This document shows positions 26,877 to 37,483 of a stretch of 64,000 bases of DNA, piece after piece. The DNA comes from Paenibacillus taichungensis (GTDB lineage Bacteria; Bacillota; Bacilli; Paenibacillales; Paenibacillaceae). Numbering within the stretch: position 1 is the stretch's first letter; the number at the start of each line of letters is the position of its first letter. The DNA is taken from positions 1-64,000 of the forward strand of contig NZ_JABMCC010000118.1 in the NCBI RefSeq assembly GCF_013359905.1. Reading direction: 5' to 3'. Made by a program: the position numbers and the translations under genes. The notes beneath the pieces were generated by a model that saw only the letters and a list, made by a program, of their open reading frames with translations, was not told the DNA's origin and searched no databases.

Positions 26877-29800
26877 TTACGTGAATAGCCAGATCCGCTT
26901 ACCGATCACACACATCTTAGGCCTTGCTTTCCAAACTTCCAGCAAGCACTTGATGAGTGCTTCTACACACTGGTCTCCACCTCCACCTTCGCAGTAAGGA
27001 ATGACATAGACGTCATCACAGATCCAGTTGGTCAGTTTCATCCAGTCCAGGTTCGCGTATTCGTAACTACGTGTACCTACTTCCTGAAGTGAGGTGAACA
27101 CCCATTTGAACTCATGTTTGCCTTTGGGCACCGGATGTGAGAAGGAATAGTATCCACCCTCTTGAGTGAATGTTTTGATCAGCTCATCGTCAATGAAGAA
27201 ATCGAGCTGACAATCAAACGGCTCAGGTACCCACACCCATCTTTCGTAGGCTTTGAAGTCATGCACCCGGAAGGTGGTCATGTATCGTTTTCCTGTCCAG
27301 TCACTAATTTCCCCTTTTTGATCCGTAGTAATCTCCACTTTATACTTGCTATATGGCTTGGGAGCCAGATCATTCAGTTCGAAGCCCTGATACCCATCCC
27401 CGTAATACTTTTCATCCCATAACACTTTTCCGTCTTCACGTGTAATTTTTACGCGCATATTACTGTTATCGCAGCCGCCCATCCAGATTGGTTTGTTATT
27501 CCAAACTTCGAAGTGGGTCACTTCTGCCCAGGATGGATCTAATTTGCTACGATCTTCAATTTGCATTGAACCTCCCCAGATCATGGCGCCATCTCCAGGG
27601 CAGTCCTGCTCGAATCGAACGCGAACCTCGTAATTTTTTTTCTGATCTGAGGTATTCTCGACTTCAATGGAGATGATCTGATCATCTTCATTTGTCACTG
27701 GTCGTGGTGGAATTAATAGTTGACCGTCCTCATAAGTTTCAATGACAATTTTGGTTCCTCGACAAACCCTATCTCTATTCTCGTACAATCGAATAACGTC
27801 GAGCCAGGCATGACTGCCACCATCTGGCGCAGTCGTGCCTGGGCCAGGTGGATTCCATGTATCCTCCCCAGGATGTGGTGATTGCCCTTCCAGGTACAAA
27901 CGCCCCTGTGAATCTGTACAGTACGCATTCCAAGTTTCTCTAAAACGTCCTCCACTAAGTGTAAATCCTCCAGCATCCAAGCCACTACCGCCAGCTGTAC
28001 CTGATGCTTTATGCAAACTGTATTGAACTGTGTATGCCTTACCAGGTATTGTATAAGGAGTAAAATCCATATTGTATGTCTGTATCTGTCCATTACTTGC
28101 AGGGTAACGATAGGAGTAAAGCGTTGAACCTGCAGTTTTATCGATCAAATCAACCAATACATACGTCTCACTATCCGTTCTGTTAGGATAAACCAGATTG
28201 CCGCCGTTCAATCCAGCAGAGTCTTTTGTTTTAATGGATAGATTCTTAATAGAAGCATGGTAGAGAAAACCATCTTTATCTTGATCACTGTCACCAAAAG
28301 TATCCGTAATGCCAATGCAGATATAGTAATATCCTGCTTTCAAATTAGTAACTGTTTCAGAAAAGGTCGCTGCTGTATTCCAGTCAGTAGCACTTATATT
28401 CTTGTAATTCACTTTCCCGTTATTTTTCCCTCTGTTATTAATTTCGTTTAATATTATTCGTTTCGTACCAGATTCAGGATAAAAATACACCCTAAATCTC
28501 GCTTTTTGTTGATCCTTATCTCTCAGATAACAAATATATCTAAAATCAATGCTAAACTCGCCTTCACAGTAAAATCGTTGAAAAATCATTTTGGTATGTG
28601 GACTATCAAACTCCGTTTTCGGTTCCCCAGGAGATAGACTTTTCACATTTAATCCGTAATAATTGTTTTCTTTATTTTGATAAATGGTACCTGGTTCGGC
28701 ATAATATTGTCTCATCATGTCCGAAGTTCGAATGGGTCGTAAACCCGTGTTGTTTAATTTCTTTATAGGATATACCTTTAGCGTCTCAACATAATCAATT
28801 TTACCAATGTGAGGAGCATAAAAATCCCGGGTAATATATTTCCCTTCATCCAGAAGTCTATGACTGCCGTCATAAGTTGCTCCTTCATTTTTCCATCCCC
28901 ACAGACTCGTCTGGTCAGACCGTCCTGAATAAGAACTTTGTCCATACTGAATCTCATGATTTTTCATTCCACCAGGAAAACATAATTCTCCAAATGGATT
29001 TGTAGTCGAACCATTTGACTGACCATTTCCGGTACCGTTTCCGCCTGGATTTGCAGATCCGCTGCCAGATCCACCTGGGTTACCGTCGCTAGGCACATAT
29101 GCCTTACCATCCCGGTAAATCCAGCGAAAACGGTGACTGCCTGAGGGAACTGGATACATGCAGTTTGTTCCATCGTTTCCATTCGATTGATTTCCTGTCC
29201 AGACTGAAACGCCATCTACCTGAAGCTCCAATTTCTCTCCGGGATCGAAATCGCCACCATACTGCCAGAATATGTAACCTGGCTTATCCAGTTGTGCATC
29301 AAGTTCGCAGATGAATTCCTGATCATGTCCCTGCGCCCACATCACGCCATCACCATGAATCAATTCTTTCCAATCCCAGCTTCCTATAAATCTTAATCTT
29401 GAATCAATCTTATCTTCATCATTGAACAGTTCATCAAATACCATTTTATCTCTATTTGCACCCGTTTCTGGATCATAATTATAGTCCATCGCGGGATAAA
29501 TCCGCATATGTTCTTTAATATTAAATTTAGCACCAGGGTTCAACTCCGCTTTGTACGTGATCGTATCCCCGCTCTGTTCCGTCCTTGCACCAGCATCCGT
29601 TACATCCCATCCACGTTTCACATCAACATATGAACCTAGCGGAGACGTTGTACGGTATGTATTGCCCGTGTTATTACCATAAGTAAACAACTTGTCCAAC
29701 TTATATTTAAAGGGGTCTTCCGTTAAACTATCTCTGATTCGAAATTGGATTACGTTGTTTCCAGCTTGCAGAGGAATACGTACTTGTTCGCCGTTACCAT

Positions 29801-31523
29801 TCATCGTTGTATAATGAACGGACATACCATTTACAGTTACCTCAAACGCTTCAGTAGGCCGTAACTGGTGCTTATAACTGAATATGAACCACCCCTCATC
29901 CTGTAAAGGTACCGAGGTCTGAGCAATCATATCCCCTTCCTTTGGCTCTTCCAGACGCAATACATCTCCTTGATCAATCCAACTTGGATTTCCCGAGATG
30001 TACCATTGATATTTCCCAATCCCTTGTCCACGATGAGACGGCTCCCAATGATCAATCTCTCGCGGGGGACAAGTTACTTCAAGTGCACCTCTTAAGTCCA
30101 CCGTCGTATCCGGCCCTGCAACAATTTCATATTCGATTTTAGCCTGGTTGGTCTCTGTTTCTGAATAGTCCCCATTCAGTATCCATTCCACACCATGCAC
30201 TGAGCGAGCATAGCTACCATGATCTCCATATCCACGCTGGGTCCGCTGAACGAATTCATCATCAAAAAACAATTGATAATCATGATCGGGATACGGCTCT
30301 TCATCCACACCCATTTTGTAAGCAAATGAAATCGTACCATCACATTCGTTATCCAGGTCCATTGTCATGGTTTTCTTACGCAAATCATCCGTAATGAACT
30401 GTCCTTTAAAATGTGCTTGTGCCACACTTTGCGGTGATCTTACAACCCAGTTTCCATACTCATATACGTCCTCGCCATCCAGATCGTAATCCTTCGGCGC
30501 AGGCGGCTTGCGTGTATCCACAATCTCAACCACTTCAACATCCTTGATATAGATGCCATTGTTCTGCCATACTTCAGGTCGCATTTTGCGGATCAGCCAG
30601 TCAAACTTGTACATCTGACCTGGCTGCAGTGTAAATGCAGCTTCCTGCCATCCGATATTTTCACTCCATTCGCCTCCGACTTGCTGCCCATTAATATAGA
30701 ACAGCATGCCATTACCGCGCTTAGCACTAGCCAGGTACTTGAACCTGATCTGTCCATAACGCTTCACACGCCAGTTAAATGTGATTTTGGATGAGTTTCC
30801 AATCTCCAGAAGCCCTAGATCCAGTTTCAAGATCATCTCTGAACCAGATTGTTCATTTCGGCCTACGGAGTGGACAGCTACCCATTCCTGATCCTCCGTC
30901 GATGAGACATATCTAAAGAAATCAGGAAATTTGTTCGAGAAGGGTACGTCTTTTTTCATCGAAAAGAGCGGTATCTCATATACGGTGGCATCAAAATGAT
31001 TGAAGTAATTCCCACTAAAATGATGGTAGTAGGGTGCCGGACAGACTGGTAATGACACACCATGATGGCTGCCTCCAGGCTTCTGAGCATTTTCAAGAAT
31101 CTTGTGAATACAATCTTTAATCATTTGCAGTACCCGCTGATATTGTGTTTTGTCTGGAGGCTGCTGCTGTTCCACCCACCATTCAATCCTGCGGTACATA
31201 TTCCATAACGCTTCGCGACATCGCACACTCGCATACCATGACTTATCTCTCAGGTATTGCTCAATGATTTGATCAATACTGTTCTCCAGCGCATCCAATT
31301 GAACCGTCTGCCATCGTCCTATTTGACCGTAACCTGGATCACCCAGAATAGGGTTATTTTCTTCACCATGCCGATCGGTTTCGCTCCTTGGTGCATTGGG
31401 ACTCTGCGGTAAATATGCAGGGTTATTAGGGTTGTCGTAACTTTCGTCCGCAATCTTCGCCCTCATATTCGCGAACAATACACCTTTCTGTGACTTGGAG
31501 AACAAACCAAATGTATGACCCAT
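26877..31523 (-). CDS. Giant multi-module beta-rich adhesin (1548 aa)
   Basis: An ATG at 31523 with GGGAGG eight bases upstream begins a protein of 1548 residues. After a helical lead (about 1-130) it contains several consecutive sandwich-like modules that all share motifs of the type GW-EAAFTL-PG and G-ISFAYKM, split by a Gly/Ser/Asn linker near residues 800-830. Later modules include NLKAGYYYICIGITDTFGD and PKPYSKYKVEITTDQKG. It looks like tandem carbohydrate-binding or fibronectin-like domains. Its promoter leaves a leader of only about 15 bases. Likely a side fibre or tip adhesin. Confidence 0.7.
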   Translation of the reverse strand: MGHTFGLFSKSQKGVLFANMRAKIADESYDNPNNPAYLPQSPNAPRSETDRHGEENNPILGDPGYGQIGRWQTVQLDALENSIDQIIEQYLRDKSWYASVRCREALWNMYRRIEWWVEQQQPPDKTQYQRVLQMIKDCIHKILENAQKPGGSHHGVSLPVCPAPYYHHFSGNYFNHFDATVYEIPLFSMKKDVPFSNKFPDFFRYVSSTEDQEWVAVHSVGRNEQSGSEMILKLDLGLLEIGNSSKITFNWRVKRYGQIRFKYLASAKRGNGMLFYINGQQVGGEWSENIGWQEAAFTLQPGQMYKFDWLIRKMRPEVWQNNGIYIKDVEVVEIVDTRKPPAPKDYDLDGEDVYEYGNWVVRSPQSVAQAHFKGQFITDDLRKKTMTMDLDNECDGTISFAYKMGVDEEPYPDHDYQLFFDDEFVQRTQRGYGDHGSYARSVHGVEWILNGDYSETETNQAKIEYEIVAGPDTTVDLRGALEVTCPPREIDHWEPSHRGQGIGKYQWYISGNPSWIDQGDVLRLEEPKEGDMIAQTSVPLQDEGWFIFSYKHQLRPTEAFEVTVNGMSVHYTTMNGNGEQVRIPLQAGNNVIQFRIRDSLTEDPFKYKLDKLFTYGNNTGNTYRTTSPLGSYVDVKRGWDVTDAGARTEQSGDTITYKAELNPGAKFNIKEHMRIYPAMDYNYDPETGANRDKMVFDELFNDEDKIDSRLRFIGSWDWKELIHGDGVMWAQGHDQEFICELDAQLDKPGYIFWQYGGDFDPGEKLELQVDGVSVWTGNQSNGNDGTNCMYPVPSGSHRFRWIYRDGKAYVPSDGNPGGSGSGSANPGGNGTGNGQSNGSTTNPFGELCFPGGMKNHEIQYGQSSYSGRSDQTSLWGWKNEGATYDGSHRLLDEGKYITRDFYAPHIGKIDYVETLKVYPIKKLNNTGLRPIRTSDMMRQYYAEPGTIYQNKENNYYGLNVKSLSPGEPKTEFDSPHTKMIFQRFYCEGEFSIDFRYICYLRDKDQQKARFRVYFYPESGTKRIILNEINNRGKNNGKVNYKNISATDWNTAATFSETVTNLKAGYYYICIGITDTFGDSDQDKDGFLYHASIKNLSIKTKDSAGLNGGNLVYPNRTDSETYVLVDLIDKTAGSTLYSYRYPASNGQIQTYNMDFTPYTIPGKAYTVQYSLHKASGTAGGSGLDAGGFTLSGGRFRETWNAYCTDSQGRLYLEGQSPHPGEDTWNPPGPGTTAPDGGSHAWLDVIRLYENRDRVCRGTKIVIETYEDGQLLIPPRPVTNEDDQIISIEVENTSDQKKNYEVRVRFEQDCPGDGAMIWGGSMQIEDRSKLDPSWAEVTHFEVWNNKPIWMGGCDNSNMRVKITREDGKVLWDEKYYGDGYQGFELNDLAPKPYSKYKVEITTDQKGEISDWTGKRYMTTFRVHDFKAYERWVWVPEPFDCQLDFFIDDELIKTFTQEGGYYSFSHPVPKGKHEFKWVFTSLQEVGTRSYEYANLDWMKLTNWICDDVYVIPYCEGGGGDQCVEALIKCLLEVWKARPKMCVIGKRIWLFT

Positions 31524-31543
31524 ACCAATCACCTCCCAATCTC

Positions 31544-31572
31544 TCTATACGACAAAAAGAGCACCGAGTTAA
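31544..31572 (-). promoter_or_regulatory. Island promoter 5, fused to stop codon and terminator
   Basis: CGTATAGA at 31544-31551, TTAAC at 31568-31572, spacer 16. TTAAC forms the complete five-base loop of the terminator 31561-31579 and contains the TAA stop of the 1964-residue gene (31569-31571). The expected start of transcription abuts the ribosome site of the 1548-residue gene. Confidence 0.85.
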
Positions 31573-31579
31573 TCGGTGC
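31554..31579 (-). terminator. Terminator after the 1964-aa repeat protein
   Basis: GCACCGA (31561-31567) pairs with TCGGTGC (31573-31579) around the loop TTAAC; five T residues follow on the minus strand. Confidence 0.8.
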
Positions 31580-34500
31580 CCGTAAGATCATATTGTAATT
31601 TCGAATCCGTGTAGATCTGGAGCTTGTTTTCCATGACTGATACGGACAATGTATACCATTTATTCTTCTCCCACTTAAACGGTTGCATCGGAGAACCTAC
31701 TGCAGTTGGATTGCCAGCAACGATTTTATATAATTGCATCGGTGTCCTCATATCCAGGCTGTTATCACTGTCTCCTCCGTGAACCATAAACATCCAATAA
31801 TTATTTTCATCAAAGTATTTGAATATAATTCCGGCACCGTCACCATCCGTGTCCGTATCAACCTTGAAGTCAACGGAGAACTTGTAGGTCTCTGCCAGAA
31901 AATTATTACGATACCATCCACTGATGTCCTTCGTATCCTCTTTGGAATAAAACTTCCCAATCAATCGGTCCCGATCCCAATCGCCCTTACCGAATTTATT
32001 CCAGTCATCAGACTGGGATAGCTCCAGCGCATCCATATCCTTGGAGTAAGGATAGTATACATTGAACGGATCATTCGGATCATAGTCCTCTGGAACGCCC
32101 AAGCCTCCCTCCCAATCTTCAGGATCCATCCCCCTATCCAGCAAATCATCTGAGTAATCGAATATAAGACCCTGTGCCATCGTATCCATCATCGGTATGT
32201 AAGCATCAGTAGATTCACGGTGCGCCACCGGATGATCAGTCAGTGTGAAGCTATCACGCGGTTCCATCTTGGCTTCATGATATATCTCCATTAGATGAGT
32301 CGTTCTCTCAGGAAGAAACGCGTGTAACTGTTCCAAATATTCTGCTCTCTTCTCAGGCCTTTCAGCGAAAATAAAACCTGTGATGACTTGAGAACAACGT
32401 TCCTCAAATGAAGCCATGAGCCGATCAGGATCCTCAATTTCAGACAGTCTGGCATTGGCTATTCCTGTCGGTAAATCTCTCTCTATTCTAGTTTCACGTT
32501 CCTCAGTTATCCCTTCAAAATTATTCTTACTCAGATAAGCTGGGTCTATCAACTTGCTGCCAAAAGTCTCGCCATCATTAACAATGTAGCTTGTATATGG
32601 AGAACTATGTCCATAGCTTACCTCATCATCTGAGAAAGCAAACCTTTGAAGTGTCGTCCCATAAATTCCGTCGAAATGATCTCCGGCTCGTTGATCTGTA
32701 GCTCCACTTTCCATCTCATGTGAATGACCATGTCGATCGACTTTCCCTGCTGTGACCTGCTCCCAATCGAGAGTCGTGCTTCTTAACAGGCTCATCCCAG
32801 AATCCAATTGATGGTTATAAGCCTCATAAGAAATTCTGGAGCTAAGGAACGAATCCTCCTCAATGTGACCATCTCTCGTTTTCAGATAAGCATATTCGGT
32901 TTGGAAGAGGTCCAGCTGCTTATATTGGAATCCAACAAGTTCCATCTCCATAATAGATTCTCTTAGCTCTTTGTTTCCGTAAAACATGTCCTGATCCAGC
33001 GATCCATTTCGCAGTTTCTTTACATCATCAACCGTCTCATGGCTATGTGCCCATCGTTCACCTTTCCTCCCGAAAAGGTTGTCATGCTGGAATGCTGATC
33101 TACCCTCCTTATTTAAATCAATAGTTTGGATCAAGTCAGTTTCTTTACCGTTCTTCAAGCCGAGAAGCTGTGAATGAAGAAATGAATCTTTAACATTTTT
33201 CATTCCGAAAATATTTTCTTCCAAATGTCCATATTGCGGTTTGTCAGCGAGCAGATTCTCTTCCATATTGCCATACTGGGGCTTATCTGCTGAGAGCAAA
33301 TTCTCAATCGCTCCATACTTCAGGTTTGTCCCACCTACAATCTCAACCGGAACATCTCCGTATTTCAAATTCGTTCCGCCAACTATTTCTATAGGTATAT
33401 CTCCATAGCTAAGTCCCGTGCCCCCCACGGATTCCACCGGGACATCACCATACTTCAGATTTGTACCGCCCAGTGGCAATACAGGATCAAGATAACCATA
33501 TTGCGGTTTGTCCGCTACCAGTTGTTCTTCAAGATTAGCAATCTTTTCTTTAACGCTCTCTGTTGTCTCATTAAGGTAAGAATCCTGAGTATTTTTGTAG
33601 GCAAAAACAACATCATTATCGAAATTTATAGCATCTCTATACAGATGAATGGAAAGTAGGGACTCCTCAATTAAGGCTATACGTGTACCCTTCGATCCTA
33701 TTACCAAGATATCTTCCAGTGTCAAATCCTTTTTGCCCTTTATCGATTCATAATTCAGTTCAATAAAGTCCGTATCCCTAATACCTTTGCCACCATACAT
33801 ACTCTCATCAACCAACTGGCTGAAGCGTAATTTGACCACTTCACTCTCAACCTCATGGATTGATGCTTCTTTCATAATTCTTGTGGAATAGTTCTCTTCA
33901 AGCATGAAGGACAATCTGTTCATGTTATCCGAAATGATTTCAACGTTCAATTGGCCCTTGCGTGTGATTGAATCAGCCAATAGGATATCATCATGGTCAG
34001 CTGGTTTCATTTCTGTAAATGCCAGAAATAACTCATTTTGCACCAAACCATAATGATCTCCCCGGTTCCCAATAGGAGCGACGCTTTCCAAAGTGGATTC
34101 CCAAGTTTGGCGCATTCCTGCATTAAACTCCATATCCATCGCAATTTCCCTTGCCCACGAGGAACCGAATGTATTTCTAATCTCTGCTTCTCCATCTAGA
34201 GGTTTTACGCTGCCAATGGAATAATCCTTGCTAAGCAAAGACGGTCTCCATATCAATGTAGCCAGAGAGTAATCTATATCAATAGCAGCTTGACGTGGTT
34301 CAATCATTCCAATAGAATAACTCTCATTGAAATACAACTGTCTAATTTTGGATGTACCTATGGAGTACTCATCAGTAAATAGAGCCTCTCTTGTTGGGCT
34401 TGTTCCCATAGCCTCATGATCTTTCGAATATCCCTCACGAAGCTTTGGCATTCCAATAAGATATTCTGTATTCAAAAGCATCTGGCGCAAATTCGTGCCA

Positions 34501-37463
34501 CCCAATGTGTATTCTTCATTGATGGTTCCATAGCGGTCGCGGGAAGCCCCCCCCATATTGAATTCAGTATGAAGTACACTTTCACGATTCCCGCTGGAAC
34601 CCATGCTACCATGATCGAGAACAGCTCCATCACGTTCAAATTTCGCTCCCGTCGTATACTCGACAGAGGCTTGTCCTTTACGTTCAACCTCACTACCCTG
34701 ATACGCCGGGTCGTCTGGAAATAATCCTCCGCCTGGAGTCAAGTAGCCTAATGGATCTTCCGCCTCAATCATAGCCGGCCTTGTATTAAAATCTGCCCCA
34801 TAAATTACTTCCGTAATTTCGCCATGCAGATTCTCCTTCACCTTTACTCCCTCGAAACCGTCTGCCTCTAAAGTGGACCTACGTCTGTTCATTTCAGCCG
34901 ATATGGATTCATCTTCAAGTATTGTTTCACCCAAATGTTTCGATGCTTCTGCAAGTTCCGTCCCAATAACACCAATCTGAGAGTTCTTCGCACCTTCGAA
35001 ATTAAAGGAAATAATACCTGACCTTGATCCTTCTTTGTCAGCTGTTAAGATCCCACAGTCGATTAACGCGTCTACCCGTTCCCTCACCCCAACCAGGAAG
35101 TTTTCGTCAAAGTAATTAGAAGCACGATCATCATTCACAGCCTCCATCATCATTTCCAGAATGACAGCAGGACTGTTCTGCAAGATCTCCCCAACAATGA
35201 ATTCCTCGTCCAGATATCCAGGGTACGCTTTATTCCCCAACCAGCCTCCACCAACCAATTTGTCCAAGAGTTCGTCTCGAATCATAGTCGGACGACCTAT
35301 ATCTCGAATAGACCGAAGAATGGAATCCATATCCATCTTCTTACGATTTCGGTGCGATACAAGTGGTTTATCTGTTAGATGCAATTGCTTCTGATTACCG
35401 TTCTTTTCAAACGTTTTTAAATTTTCGAGCAGGGAAGGACGTATCATTTCTTTCTCAGCCAGATGCTCCTCAAACTCAGGTAACCATAAATCATGGGCCA
35501 GCGCTCTCTCTACCGTTGTTAATTCTGTCGTATAGCCATTAAAGGATTTTTTTCTATCTGCACTTTCCTCAATGTTGGGAATGAAAAGTTTCCTGTTTTC
35601 TAATTTTGCAGTATGAAATCTTTCCTCAATATAGGTTTCGAACTTACTCTGCCTCTCACCTAGAGAAAGATGGCTAAGTAATTCAAGAGCCTCTACGGAT
35701 ACTCGTTTACCTATTTTACTTTCCCTTTCTACATACCCTGGGATTTTGCTGATCCGTCTGCTTTCTTGCAGATCTCTGAAAACGAAACCATATTCTGTAC
35801 TTTCGCGGTAAGCCTGGTCAGCATCACGATCAACAGTACTTTGCACCACATAAATCCGTCGAGCCTCAGGACGCTCATATTCAATATACATTCTCTCCAG
35901 ATAAACTCTCTGAGCCGTAGTCAGATCATTCATGATGTTCATCTCTTCAACATGATCTCGAACAGCCCATGGAAAATGCCTTTCCACATCGGTAATTGAC
36001 TCTATATCCCTTTTGGCTAAAATAATGTCCGATTCTATAGTTGAAGGATGTTTGTCTATAATTCTGTGAGCTTGCATCGGATGCCAGAGAATCTCACTTG
36101 GACGAAGTACTAGCTCGGATCGATATCGATCACGGCTGCTTTGAACAAGATCATCTTGAAGGTGCAGTCTCTTATCGACTTGGCGTACACCTCTTATATC
36201 CGTATGGAGAACTGTGGGGTACTGACGCTCCTTCAGTTTGGCAAGTACATTCTCATGAGTCATCATCTCATACTCAATGTCACGAGTAGCTTGATTCAAT
36301 TGTGACAGGAACATACTCTCTTCAATGTCCCTGAATGCTTGAGCAATTTTCCCCGTTGTCATACCACTAAATGTAGTCTCTCGTATAGCACCACCCAGCG
36401 TTCGCATGAGAGCCAGTTGGGAAGTGTTATACACTCTTGTACCTTGAGAGCTCGTCCGATCAATATGCATATACTTTATTTCCTGAAATCGGCGAATAAA
36501 AGCTGTAGACATTTCTGAAAAAATAGATAACTGCTGGTCATTGTAAATCCTCGCTTCGATAATGGTAGCTTCCTCGGTGTATGTCTCCTTATCGCTCTCC
36601 CTTGACCCGAGCAGGTCCTGATACAGCAGTTCTACATCTTGTCTGCTTACCTTCTGAGACTGAATACTTTCCCCGAGTACTGTAGTCCTAAGATTATCTT
36701 GCAGTGCTTGCAACAGAAAATTGTTCTCCGTTGATCGTCCGATAATCTTCTTCACTTCCTCGAAAACCTCTGCCACATCCATATCCGGTTTATCATTTCT
36801 GAGGGAGTGCACTAATTCCTTAATCACCAATTCGGATTGACTGTCTTCCTCTGCGCTATCTGCATAGTCCGCAATCATCCCAAACTCACTCACCCTGAAA
36901 CTGATTTTGCCGGGCTCTAGCTTGTCCAAATTCTTTACAAAGTTACGGGTAAGACCCAAATTTCGCACAATCTTCAGCTCTTTGTCGTTATCCACCCGCC
37001 AGCCTTCTGTCATGTCTCCATCGACGGCTGATGCTTTTTCATCATTTAGTCTGTGACCCTCTTGCCGATAATCCATCTCCAAAGCTTCAATTAACGCAGA
37101 TCTCTCCATCTCAAACGAAAAATCCATAACTTGTCCTTGCTTAGTGGTCGAGCCCGATCCTTCAAAGGAGCTAGGTAGAATGCCTTCTTTACCCTGTTTG
37201 GCATCACCCAGAACAATAAACCGTTCTTCTCCTTCAAGATCCTTGCGAATTGCTTCCACAAGTTGATGATTGAACCCGTGAGAAATCGATCTTGCCATAT
37301 AGAAATCAAGCATAAGGACACTTGGATAACGGCTGTAAGGCATATATATAAATCGATAATCCTCAGGCCTGCTTCCTGTAGTTCCAACAGTGAACAGGTA
37401 GCCGTACTGAGTTGTCGTATAATCTATTACGGTAAAATCGTACTGGTTAACTACTTGACTCAC
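31569..37463 (-). CDS. Giant short-repeat protein with C-terminal ConA-like lectin domain (1964 aa)
   Basis: The GTG at 37463 is chosen because GGAAGGGGGC lies just upstream. Residues 1-120 form an alpha/beta head (VIDYTTTQYGYLFTVG). The long body is charged and made of degenerate units of about 15-20 residues: one series with EYSIGTSKIRQLYFN-type units, another with three near-exact 15-residue copies of GGTNLKYGDVPVEIV and several of LLADKPQYG-xEEN. The last about 200 residues look like a LamG/ConA sandwich (GWYRNNFLAETYKFSVDFKV, GAGIIFKYFDENNYWMFMV). It could be a very long flexible fibre with a sugar-binding tip. No phage family comes to mind. Confidence 0.75.
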   Translation of the reverse strand: MSQVVNQYDFTVIDYTTTQYGYLFTVGTTGSRPEDYRFIYMPYSRYPSVLMLDFYMARSISHGFNHQLVEAIRKDLEGEERFIVLGDAKQGKEGILPSSFEGSGSTTKQGQVMDFSFEMERSALIEALEMDYRQEGHRLNDEKASAVDGDMTEGWRVDNDKELKIVRNLGLTRNFVKNLDKLEPGKISFRVSEFGMIADYADSAEEDSQSELVIKELVHSLRNDKPDMDVAEVFEEVKKIIGRSTENNFLLQALQDNLRTTVLGESIQSQKVSRQDVELLYQDLLGSRESDKETYTEEATIIEARIYNDQQLSIFSEMSTAFIRRFQEIKYMHIDRTSSQGTRVYNTSQLALMRTLGGAIRETTFSGMTTGKIAQAFRDIEESMFLSQLNQATRDIEYEMMTHENVLAKLKERQYPTVLHTDIRGVRQVDKRLHLQDDLVQSSRDRYRSELVLRPSEILWHPMQAHRIIDKHPSTIESDIILAKRDIESITDVERHFPWAVRDHVEEMNIMNDLTTAQRVYLERMYIEYERPEARRIYVVQSTVDRDADQAYRESTEYGFVFRDLQESRRISKIPGYVERESKIGKRVSVEALELLSHLSLGERQSKFETYIEERFHTAKLENRKLFIPNIEESADRKKSFNGYTTELTTVERALAHDLWLPEFEEHLAEKEMIRPSLLENLKTFEKNGNQKQLHLTDKPLVSHRNRKKMDMDSILRSIRDIGRPTMIRDELLDKLVGGGWLGNKAYPGYLDEEFIVGEILQNSPAVILEMMMEAVNDDRASNYFDENFLVGVRERVDALIDCGILTADKEGSRSGIISFNFEGAKNSQIGVIGTELAEASKHLGETILEDESISAEMNRRRSTLEADGFEGVKVKENLHGEITEVIYGADFNTRPAMIEAEDPLGYLTPGGGLFPDDPAYQGSEVERKGQASVEYTTGAKFERDGAVLDHGSMGSSGNRESVLHTEFNMGGASRDRYGTINEEYTLGGTNLRQMLLNTEYLIGMPKLREGYSKDHEAMGTSPTREALFTDEYSIGTSKIRQLYFNESYSIGMIEPRQAAIDIDYSLATLIWRPSLLSKDYSIGSVKPLDGEAEIRNTFGSSWAREIAMDMEFNAGMRQTWESTLESVAPIGNRGDHYGLVQNELFLAFTEMKPADHDDILLADSITRKGQLNVEIISDNMNRLSFMLEENYSTRIMKEASIHEVESEVVKLRFSQLVDESMYGGKGIRDTDFIELNYESIKGKKDLTLEDILVIGSKGTRIALIEESLLSIHLYRDAINFDNDVVFAYKNTQDSYLNETTESVKEKIANLEEQLVADKPQYGYLDPVLPLGGTNLKYGDVPVESVGGTGLSYGDIPIEIVGGTNLKYGDVPVEIVGGTNLKYGAIENLLSADKPQYGNMEENLLADKPQYGHLEENIFGMKNVKDSFLHSQLLGLKNGKETDLIQTIDLNKEGRSAFQHDNLFGRKGERWAHSHETVDDVKKLRNGSLDQDMFYGNKELRESIMEMELVGFQYKQLDLFQTEYAYLKTRDGHIEEDSFLSSRISYEAYNHQLDSGMSLLRSTTLDWEQVTAGKVDRHGHSHEMESGATDQRAGDHFDGIYGTTLQRFAFSDDEVSYGHSSPYTSYIVNDGETFGSKLIDPAYLSKNNFEGITEERETRIERDLPTGIANARLSEIEDPDRLMASFEERCSQVITGFIFAERPEKRAEYLEQLHAFLPERTTHLMEIYHEAKMEPRDSFTLTDHPVAHRESTDAYIPMMDTMAQGLIFDYSDDLLDRGMDPEDWEGGLGVPEDYDPNDPFNVYYPYSKDMDALELSQSDDWNKFGKGDWDRDRLIGKFYSKEDTKDISGWYRNNFLAETYKFSVDFKVDTDTDGDGAGIIFKYFDENNYWMFMVHGGDSDNSLDMRTPMQLYKIVAGNPTAVGSPMQPFKWEKNKWYTLSVSVMENKLQIYTDSKLQYDLTGTD
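33220..33530 (-). repeat. 45-bp and related coding repeats in the 1964-aa protein
   Basis: Three to four units of GGT-L-YGD-P-E-V (15 residues, 45 bp) lie between about 33310 and 33480 and are flanked by copies of ADKPQYG. The DNA copies differ at synonymous sites, so they are not a very recent expansion. Confidence 0.75.
34200..34660 (-). repeat. Degenerate coding repeats of about 20 residues
   Basis: Successive units carry the pattern EYSIG-S--R---L plus variants (EYLIGMPKLRE, EYSIGTSKIRQ, SYSIGMIEPRQ, DYSIGSVKP). The regular length suggests a repeating fold such as a beta or coiled rod. Confidence 0.65.
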
Positions 37464-37483
37464 GTCACTGCCCCCTTCCAATG

